Origin: Pseudomonadales bacterium
Lineage (GTDB): Bacteria; Pseudomonadota; Gammaproteobacteria; Pseudomonadales; Pseudohongiellaceae
NCBI GenBank assembly: GCA_023254735.1
Contig: JALRKV010000027.1
Location: 1 to 36,529, forward strand
Length of the DNA: 36,529 bases
Reading direction: 5' to 3'
In this document: in pieces, positions 27,057-36,529 of the stretch
Position numbering within the stretch: the stretch's first letter is position 1
How the letters are laid out: each line of letters starts with the position of its first letter
Position numbers and translations under genes: made by a program
The notes under the pieces: model-generated
Databases searched by the model: none
The model's input: the letters and a program-made list of their open reading frames with translations, nothing else
Told to the model about the DNA's origin: nothing

Positions 27057-27629
27057 TTACTTAGTCACTCGGTTTTGGTATTCATTGGTGCGCGTGTCGA
27101 CACGAAGCACATCGCCGATGGTCACGAACAAAGGCACTTTAACCACGGCGCCGGAGCTTAGTGTCGCAGGCTTAGTGCCGCCCTGCGCCGTGTCCCCTTT
27201 TAGGCCCGGGTCGGTGTCGACCACCTCAAGCTCGACGAAGTTTTGTGGCGTCACCGAAATGGGTGCCTCGTTCCACAGAACAATCGTGTAGATGTCTTCT
27301 TCTTTTAGCCAAATTTTCGCCTCGGTGATCGCGGCCTCATCGGCGGCGATTTGCTCGAAGCTGCCGTCGGTTTTCATGAAATGCCAAAATTCACCGTCGG
27401 TGTAGAGATACTGCATTTCGGTTTCCATGACATCGGCGCCCTCGAGGGATTCGCCCGACTTGTAAGTGCGCTCCCACACTCGGCCGTTCTTGAGGTTACG
27501 CATTCTGACGCGATTGAATGCCTGCCCTTTACCCGGCTTAACGACCTCGTTCTCGAGGATAGAGCAAGGCTCGCCATCGATTAAGACCTTAAGCCCGCTC
27601 TTAAATTCGTTAGTAGAAAAAGTCGCCAT
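27057..27629 (-). CDS. efp: Translation elongation factor P
   Basis: The 190-residue EF-P has the N-terminal KOW-like domain, with the loop PGKGQAF placing the lysine exactly at residue 34. That is the site lysylated by EpmA after isomerisation by EpmB. The text [17 protein letters not shown] and the C-terminal [23 protein letters not shown] are typical. EF-P prevents ribosome stalling at proline runs. Both modification genes flank it: epmA directly downstream on the same strand and epmB divergent, 40 bases away. I see no separate terminator between efp and epmA. Confidence 0.97.
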   Translation of the reverse strand: MATFSTNEFKSGLKVLIDGEPCSILENEVVKPGKGQAFNRVRMRNLKNGRVWERTYKSGESLEGADVMETEMQYLYTDGEFWHFMKTDGSFEQIAADEAAITEAKIWLKEEDIYTIVLWNEAPISVTPQNFVELEVVDTDPGLKGDTAQGGTKPATLSSGAVVKVPLFVTIGDVLRVDTRTNEYQNRVTK

Positions 27630-27669
27630 GGTGTCTCCGTGTGAATGATCTCAGTGTTATGATCGCTAA

Positions 27670-28686
27670 ATGCCAACGCCTAGTTTAACAATAATTGGGT
27701 CGGATGTGCCGCCGTCGTGGCAGCAGATGTTATCCGATCTGATCACCGATCCCCAAGAGCTGCTTGCGCTTTTGCGCCTCGATGCCCGCGATAAACCGTT
27801 AGGCCTGCGCGCGATAGAGCAGTTCCCCTTAAAGGTTCCACGCTGGTTTGTCTCGCGCATCGAGCCGGGCACTTGGCACGACCCTATTTTGCGTCAGCTC
27901 TGGCCCTCGGCGGAAGAGCAGATTGATGCGCCCGATTACGTTGTCGACCCGCTCGAGGAATCTCGATTTAATCCAGTATCCGGTCTGCTCCACAAATACA
28001 CGAGCCGCGTGCTGCTCACTGCGGCGCCCCACTGCGCGGTTCACTGCCGTTACTGCTTCCGCCGCCACTTCGACTACGCAGGCAATGCACCGAGCCGCAG
28101 CGACTGGCAGGCCGCGTTCGCCCACATCGCCGCCGATGCGAGGATCGAAGAGGTGTTGCTGAGCGGCGGCGACCCGCTGGCGCTTTCGAATCGCCAGTTC
28201 GGCTGGCTGCTCGAGCAGCTCGAGGCGATTCCCCACGTCAATACGGTGCGCATTCACACTCGCATGACGATTGTCTTACCGCAGCGCATCGACGTCGAGC
28301 TTGCCGCGATGCTCGCAGCCTCGCGCCTGAAAACTGTATTAGTGTCGCACGCGAATCACGCACGTGAGCTGAGCGAAGAGAGTCACGCTGCTTTTAGGCT
28401 GTTAGCGTCAAATGGCGTCACGCTGTTCAATCAATCGGTGGTTTTAGCCGGGGTTAATGACAGCAGCGACTCGCTTATCGCGTTGAGCAAAGCGCTGTTC
28501 GCACAAGGAGTCCTGCCGTATTACCTCCACCTGCCCGACGCCGTCGCCGGCACCGCGCACTTCGACGTGCCTATTATCCGCGCGCAGGCGCTGGTTGCTG
28601 AGATGCAAGCACAGCTGCCGGGCTATCTCGTCCCGCGGTTAGTGCGCGAAGAGCCGGGCAATGACTCGAAAACGCGCTACGCCTAG
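27670..28686 (+). CDS. epmB: EF-P beta-lysylation protein EpmB (lysine 2,3-aminomutase-like radical SAM)
   Basis: The 338-residue protein is a radical SAM enzyme of the KamA family without the C-terminal extension of true lysine 2,3-aminomutases. The iron-sulfur motif is CAVHCRYC (Cys122, Cys126, Cys129) in HCAVHCRYCFRRHF, followed by LLSGGDPLALS and the ending PYYLHLPDAVAGTAHFDV. It converts lysine to (R)-beta-lysine for EpmA. No clear ribosome site precedes the ATG. Instead TATGAT at 27658-27663 would start transcription close to the ATG itself, which raises the possibility of a leaderless message. The 40-base gap to efp must serve both divergent genes. Confidence 0.94.
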   Translation: MPTPSLTIIGSDVPPSWQQMLSDLITDPQELLALLRLDARDKPLGLRAIEQFPLKVPRWFVSRIEPGTWHDPILRQLWPSAEEQIDAPDYVVDPLEESRFNPVSGLLHKYTSRVLLTAAPHCAVHCRYCFRRHFDYAGNAPSRSDWQAAFAHIAADARIEEVLLSGGDPLALSNRQFGWLLEQLEAIPHVNTVRIHTRMTIVLPQRIDVELAAMLAASRLKTVLVSHANHARELSEESHAAFRLLASNGVTLFNQSVVLAGVNDSSDSLIALSKALFAQGVLPYYLHLPDAVAGTAHFDVPIIRAQALVAEMQAQLPGYLVPRLVREEPGNDSKTRYA

Positions 28687-28774
28687 CCAAACCCTTGCAG
28701 AATTCGCCACCGCGGCCGACAGCTTAGATGCCCCTAGTCTCCACACTAAAAACCCAGCGCAGTGAGCGAATACC

Positions 28775-30313
28775 GTGAGTGAAACCGACGCATTAGACAA
28801 CGACTACGACCTGACCGAGCAGCAAAAGCGTGGCGAAAAAGTCGGCTCAAGTTTCACGCTCGCGGTCTGCCTGCTGCTCATACTCGGCATGTGCGCATTT
28901 TGGCTTGTGAGCAACTACAACACGCAGAACATGCTGCGTCAGCAGGCGGATCAACTCGGTATCACGGTTGCCGAGCAGACCGCGCTGCAGATGACCGAGT
29001 TCGTTCTCGCTAACGACCGCATTAGCATGAACGTGGTGTTGGGCGAGCTGATTCGTGGCACATCGATCGCCGAGCTCGCTGTCGTCAACATCGACGGCCA
29101 AGTGATCGCGATTGCGACGCAGACCCTGCCCGCCCCAGAGGCGTTCATCCCCCTGCCTATCGCGCTCAGCCGCGAGCGCGCCGAATACGAGGTGCCGATA
29201 AGCCTGCAGGGTGCAACGGCGGGGTCGGTGCGCCTCGTACTCGATCTCAGCCCGATCGAGGTTGCGACCATCAATAACCTGCTCATGGTCGTAGGCATCG
29301 CACTCGTGCTCACCCTTATGGCGATTGTGCTGACCACGACTTATTTTAGCTATCTGGTCAGCTTCCCGATTAGTCTGCTTGCGCAGTCGCTTGCCGACAT
29401 CCGCAATGGCGAAATCGAGCCCTGCATCGAGCCAGAAGGCGACGACGAGGTCGCGCGTGCGATTCGGCAGTACAACCAAACCGCTGAGTTTCTCGCCCAG
29501 AACACCTTCCTCAATCGCTTCTCGCAGGCGCTTCCCGAGTTTGAGCCCGACCGCTATACCGAGCCCGGCAGACAGGGGGTCGCGGTGCTGTGCATTAAGA
29601 TGTCGAACTTCACCTACTTGGGGTCGACACTCGACGAAGATCTGTTTATCAACCTGCGCAACAAGTATTATTTTTTCGCGGGCAAGGTTAGTGAAATGTA
29701 TAACGGTGTAGTTAATTCGTGCACTGAGGAAGAAGTGATCATTCACTTCGGTGAGTCGCAGCTAGAGGAAGAACAGGCGTTTTACGCGATTTGTGCAGGG
29801 CAGCTATTCCTTAGGCTTATCGAAGAAATCAATCAGCCCTCGCTTCCCGCGCTTGCAGAGATCGAGGACGACGAAGACTCGCTGCACTGGAAACCCGCGG
29901 CGCAGCTCGAGCGTGAGCGCAAGCTCGCGCAGGAACAGCACGAGCGCATGGCGGCCGCCATTGGCCAGCTGGGGGCGAAGTTTACGCTCGCTGCCCACAG
30001 CGGTTCGATGCTGCGTGGCATTTACTCGCCTATTACCCACGCCACCAATTCACTCAGCGGTGTGACACTCGATCAGGCGCGGGCGCTCTGCAACGAGTCC
30101 CCCGATAACGCCCTTCTCATAAGCGAGCCTTGTTACGAAGCGGCGGGAGACGGTCTGCGGCTAGACGCTCACGCCTACCTCGACGTCGACTCTAGCCCCT
30201 TCGATTTCGAGGCCTATTTGAGCCTCGAGCCGTTGTCGGATTACCGGCTCCTGCTAGACCGCCAGGCGCATCAGCTAATCGCGCTGTGGTCGCAGGAGCC
30301 TCTCGCGAACTAG
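28775..30313 (+). CDS. HAMP membrane sensor protein with degenerate class III nucleotide cyclase domain
   Basis: The 512-residue protein starts with GTG at 28775. Transmembrane helices at residues ~26-47 and ~166-190 enclose a periplasmic sensory domain of about 118 residues. A HAMP linker (~191-245) and a cytoplasmic domain (~265-470) follow, built like a class III adenylate/guanylate cyclase: [39 protein letters not shown], then [15 protein letters not shown] and [13 protein letters not shown]. The first metal-binding Asp is Lys275 and the second is Glu319, so it should not make cAMP and may instead bind a ligand or partner. The N-terminal half recalls AhpA/YtjB (Smp)-type membrane proteins. 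It lies 88 bases after epmB and its stop overlaps that of parC by four bases. Confidence 0.72.
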   Translation: MSETDALDNDYDLTEQQKRGEKVGSSFTLAVCLLLILGMCAFWLVSNYNTQNMLRQQADQLGITVAEQTALQMTEFVLANDRISMNVVLGELIRGTSIAELAVVNIDGQVIAIATQTLPAPEAFIPLPIALSRERAEYEVPISLQGATAGSVRLVLDLSPIEVATINNLLMVVGIALVLTLMAIVLTTTYFSYLVSFPISLLAQSLADIRNGEIEPCIEPEGDDEVARAIRQYNQTAEFLAQNTFLNRFSQALPEFEPDRYTEPGRQGVAVLCIKMSNFTYLGSTLDEDLFINLRNKYYFFAGKVSEMYNGVVNSCTEEEVIIHFGESQLEEEQAFYAICAGQLFLRLIEEINQPSLPALAEIEDDEDSLHWKPAAQLERERKLAQEQHERMAAAIGQLGAKFTLAAHSGSMLRGIYSPITHATNSLSGVTLDQARALCNESPDNALLISEPCYEAAGDGLRLDAHAYLDVDSSPFDFEAYLSLEPLSDYRLLLDRQAHQLIALWSQEPLAN

Positions 30314-32592
30314 CCCTCGGTGTCGCCGGACTTGGCGGCCTTGGGTACCACCTCTATCGAATCGACATTCTGGAAGCCGCGCGGCAGCTTGTTGCCGCGG
30401 CGACCGCGTTCGCCGGCGTAGTGCTCGAGGTCGGCGGGCCTTAGGTTGTGGTGGCGTTTGCCTGCATGGATCGTGATCGAGTCCTGCGCACCCAGAACCG
30501 CAATGGCCACGACGAACTCGACCCGCTCGGCGACGCGCGCAGGCGGAATGCCGAGGATCTTATTGCCCTTGCCCTTAGCGAGCCGCGGCAATTCCCGCAA
30601 TGGGAACATGAGCATGCGGCCTTCGTTGCTGATCGCAACGATGAGGTCTTCGTCGTAGTTCGCAACCTCGAGGGGCGGCATCACCAGCCCTCCCTTTGAC
30701 GGCTTTAGCACCGCCTTGCCCGCTTTGTTCTTGCTGACAAGGTCGCCCAGCTTGCCGACGAAGCCATAGCCGCCGTCGCTCGCCAGCAGCACGTCTTTAT
30801 TATCGTCCCCGATCAATACGCCTTCGAAGGTCGCACCTGAGGGCGGATTCACCTTGCCTGACAAGGGCTCGCCCTGCCCGCGTGCCGAGGGCAGCGAGTG
30901 TGCGGCAAGTGAATAGGTTCGCCCGGTCGAGTCGAGGAAGATAGCAAACTGGCTGCTCTTACCTTTCGCCGCCTGCTTGAACCTGTCGCCGGATTTGTAC
31001 TGCAGACCCGCAGCGTCGACCTCGTGGCCCTTCGCGGCGCGGACCCAGCCACGTTCGGATAGCACGACGGTTACCGGCTCAGCCGAGACTAGCTCTGTTG
31101 CGAGGAAAGCCTTCGCCTCGCCGCGTTCGACGAGCGGCGTACGGCGGTCGTCGCCGTATTTGTCGGCGTCGGCCTGAATCTCTTTTTTGATAAAGGTTTT
31201 GAGGCGCGTGTCCGAACCCAAGAGACGTTCGATGGTATCGCGCTCGGCGGCAAGCTCGCTTTGCTCTCCGGTAATCTTGATCTCTTCGAGTTTAGCTAAC
31301 TGACGAAGCTTGAGCTCGAGTATCGCTTCGGCCTGTCGCTCGCTTATGTTAAATGCCGCGATGAGGGCAGGCTTAGGCTTGTCCTCTGTGCGCACGATCC
31401 TAATAACCTCGTCGATGTTGAGATAGGCGACGAGTAAGCCTTCGAGGATATGGAGGCGGTCGATGATTTTGTCGAGACGGAACTGCAGGCGTCGGCGCAC
31501 GGTCGCCGTGCGGAACTGCAGCCATTCGACCAAAAGCGATCGCAGATCTTTGACCTGCGGGCGCTTATTGATGCCGATCATATTGAAGTTAACGCGGTAG
31601 TTCTTCTCGAGATCGGTCGTCGAGAACAGGTGCAGCATAACTGCGTCAACATCGACGCGATTCGATTTGGGCACAATCACGATGCGGGTCGGATTTTCGT
31701 GGTCCGATTCGTCGCGGAGATCGACGATCATCGGCAGCTTTTTCTTTTGCATCTGCGCGGCGATCTGCTCGAGCACCTTAGCACCGGATACCTGGAAAGG
31801 CAGCGCGGTAACAACAATCTCGTCGCCTTCGGTGACATACACCGCGCGTGCTTTGAGCGAGCCGCGACCGCTACGATACATTGCCTCGATTTCGCTCTTG
31901 GGCGTAATCAGCTCCGCCTCGGTAGGATAGTCGGGGCCCTGAATAATTTCGCAAAGGTCTTCGAGCGTCGCTTTGGGTCGCTCGAGCAGGTGAATGGCAG
32001 CGTTGGCGACCTCGCGAAGATTATGCGGCGGGATATCGGTTGCCATGCCGACCGCAATGCCGCTGCCGCCGTTGAGGAGAACATTCGGCAGACGCGCAGG
32101 CAGCATCTCGGGCTCGTCCATTGTGCCGTCGAAATTAGGTTTCCAGTCAACCGTGCCCTGCCCGAGTTCGCCGAGTAATACATCGGCGTAGCCCTGAAGG
32201 CGCGATTCGGTGTAGCGCATCGCGGCGAACGACTTAGGATCGTCCGGCGACCCCCAGTTGCCCTGCCCGTCGACCAGGGGATACCGGTAGCTAAACGGCT
32301 GCGCCATCAATACCATCGCCTCGTAGCAGGCAGAATCGCCGTGAGGGTGGAACTTACCGATCACGTCGCCGATCGTGCGCGCCGACTTCTTGAACTTCGC
32401 CGAAGCTTTAAGGCCAAGCTCCGACATCGCATAGATAATGCGACGCTGCACCGGCTTAAGCCCGTCTCCCAAATTGGGAAGCGCGCGGTCATTAATGACA
32501 TACATCGAGTAATTCAGGTACGCGCTTTGCGTGTAGCTCTTAAGCGGAATCTGCTCGATGCCTTCGTCGTTGATAATAATCTCTTCGTTCAT
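30310..32592 (-). CDS. parC: DNA topoisomerase IV subunit A
   Basis: The 760-residue protein is ParC, which with ParE decatenates daughter chromosomes. The catalytic Tyr127 is in RYTESRL. The quinolone-determining region reads [10 protein letters not shown] (Ser87 and Glu91), the wild-type residues matching E. coli Ser80 and Glu84. The C-terminal beta-pinwheel follows from about residue 490, with blades such as [13 protein letters not shown] and [20 protein letters not shown]. It begins 33 bases after the parE stop, in one operon. AGAGAAA precedes the ATG, almost the same leader as that of parE. Its 3' end overlaps the sensor gene by the four bases CTAG. Confidence 0.97.
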   Translation of the reverse strand: MNEEIIINDEGIEQIPLKSYTQSAYLNYSMYVINDRALPNLGDGLKPVQRRIIYAMSELGLKASAKFKKSARTIGDVIGKFHPHGDSACYEAMVLMAQPFSYRYPLVDGQGNWGSPDDPKSFAAMRYTESRLQGYADVLLGELGQGTVDWKPNFDGTMDEPEMLPARLPNVLLNGGSGIAVGMATDIPPHNLREVANAAIHLLERPKATLEDLCEIIQGPDYPTEAELITPKSEIEAMYRSGRGSLKARAVYVTEGDEIVVTALPFQVSGAKVLEQIAAQMQKKKLPMIVDLRDESDHENPTRIVIVPKSNRVDVDAVMLHLFSTTDLEKNYRVNFNMIGINKRPQVKDLRSLLVEWLQFRTATVRRRLQFRLDKIIDRLHILEGLLVAYLNIDEVIRIVRTEDKPKPALIAAFNISERQAEAILELKLRQLAKLEEIKITGEQSELAAERDTIERLLGSDTRLKTFIKKEIQADADKYGDDRRTPLVERGEAKAFLATELVSAEPVTVVLSERGWVRAAKGHEVDAAGLQYKSGDRFKQAAKGKSSQFAIFLDSTGRTYSLAAHSLPSARGQGEPLSGKVNPPSGATFEGVLIGDDNKDVLLASDGGYGFVGKLGDLVSKNKAGKAVLKPSKGGLVMPPLEVANYDEDLIVAISNEGRMLMFPLRELPRLAKGKGNKILGIPPARVAERVEFVVAIAVLGAQDSITIHAGKRHHNLRPADLEHYAGERGRRGNKLPRGFQNVDSIEVVPKAAKSGDTEG

Positions 32593-32625
32593 TCGGTTTC
32601 TCTGATGTTGTCTTTAGTCGCCGGC

Positions 32626-35979
<3,354 letters not shown>

Positions 35980-35980
<1 letters not shown>

Positions 35981-36510
35981 TAGGCAGGCGTCGTTGTATC
36001 GCCAACCCAGACAGTCTCGGCGCTCTGGCCAACGGTGAGACAATGCGAGAGCCATTCACCCAAAAACTGATTAACCTGCCCCTTTTCATCGGGCTGATAC
36101 ATCTTGGCATTGGGCTGTGGATAGCGTACCTGCAGATTTTTATGTCCTTGGTAGGACACAACCTCAGCCGTGCTCGCGTCGTGATACACGCGGATGAGCA
36201 TCGAAGGATTCGTCATCCACTTGCGCAGCACCGGCCGCTGCACGATTTCGAGCGTGGTGGTGTATTTAAAAGCCTCGAGCACCGTGATCTCGACAGTCAC
36301 CGGCTCCGTGGCGAGGTCGGCGAGCGTGAACACAGTGCGCATGCCCTCGAGCGACTTTTCGGGTTGGACCGCCCTATCTAGCCCAAGACTGGCGAAATCA
36401 CGCTGCCGATGCGCCGCGAGCACAGGCATAAGCCGCAGCAGACGAATGTAATTCGCATCACACTCCGCCATCTGCTTAATGAGGTCTATGCTGTAACGGT
36501 TTTTCGGCAT
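35980..36510 (-). CDS. yqiB: YqiB-like DUF1249 protein
   Basis: The 176-residue protein is a DUF1249 member, recognised from the opening YSIDLIKQMAECDANYIRLLRL and from MLIRVYHDASTAEVVSYQGH and QPNAKMYQPDEKGQVNQFLGEWL near the end. The biochemical function is unknown. In E. coli the gene lies between nudF and cpdA, and the same order is seen here, so nudF is expected just beyond the window. GGAAGTGAG lies directly before the ATG. Its stop codon overlaps the start of the cpdA-yqiA fusion by one base, so the two are translationally coupled. The protein is longer than E. coli YqiB (140 residues), mainly at the C-terminus. Confidence 0.93.
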
Positions 36511-36529
36511 CTCACTTCCAAGAATCTTC

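Noticed and set aside
27640..27655. Possible CRP site TGTGA-N6-TCAGT between efp and epmB
   Set aside because: Only one half matches the TGTGA-N6-TCACA consensus; the other half matches three of five bases, which is easily chance.
32320..32345. Quinolone resistance changes in ParC
   Set aside because: The relevant residues Ser87 and Glu91 are the wild-type ones.

Overview
The window looks like a stretch of chromosome from a free-living, probably marine, Gammaproteobacterium. The strongest clue is the right end. There, genes for YqiB, CpdA/YqiA, ParE and ParC lie in one direction, as in the yqiB-cpdA-yqiA-parE region of enterics and pseudomonads. Next to them is a complete EF-P lysylation set (epmA, efp with Lys34, epmB). 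A monomeric NADP isocitrate dehydrogenase, a MaeB-type malic enzyme, a TonB-dependent receptor and many secreted enzymes also fit a heterotrophic aquatic Gammaproteobacterium. Species-level assignment is not possible from the sequence alone. I see no rRNA, tRNA, CRISPR array, insertion sequence or prophage. No gene-free stretch exceeds about 215 bases.

Layout: (1) 1-6109: the end of a TonB-dependent receptor with a strong terminator, then a two-gene unit of a lipoprotein M13 peptidase and a secreted D-aminoacylase-like amidohydrolase. (2) 6110-6622: a 94-residue membrane protein behind a near-perfect sigma-54 promoter. (3) 6745-9433: cytochrome c', a diheme cytochrome c and an old-yellow-enzyme reductase. 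(4) 9437-14403: two exported nucleotidase/phosphatase genes (class C HAD phosphatase and a signal-peptide SurE) diverge from a short region that carries three 11-bp tandem repeats; surE leads into a DUF1857-like gene, an esterase and a PQQ dehydrogenase. (5) 14410-19378, minus strand: maeB, a membrane-tethered SUMF1-like protein, and an NqrB/RnfD-like membrane protein with a disulfide-rich Sel1/Hcp-type tail. (6) 19591-22265: a pair of secreted proteins (one an NHL beta-propeller) and a small secreted protein of unknown function. (7) 22344-26113: icd, then a GNAT and a D-amino-acid-aminotransferase-like gene. (8) 26085-30313: epmA, efp, epmB and a HAMP protein with a degenerate nucleotide-cyclase domain. 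(9) 30310-36510: parC, parE, a fused cpdA-yqiA gene and yqiB.

Functionally, the left two thirds suggests a cell that takes up and degrades external peptides, N-acylated compounds, nucleotides and alcohols or sugars, passing electrons to periplasmic c-type cytochromes. The right third is housekeeping: translation-factor modification, chromosome decatenation and cAMP breakdown. The observations most worth following are the cpdA-yqiA gene fusion, the sigma-54 promoter of the small membrane protein, the 11-bp repeats between the two nucleotidase genes, and the RnfD-like protein with four C-X7-C pairs beside a SUMF1-like protein that lacks the catalytic cysteines.
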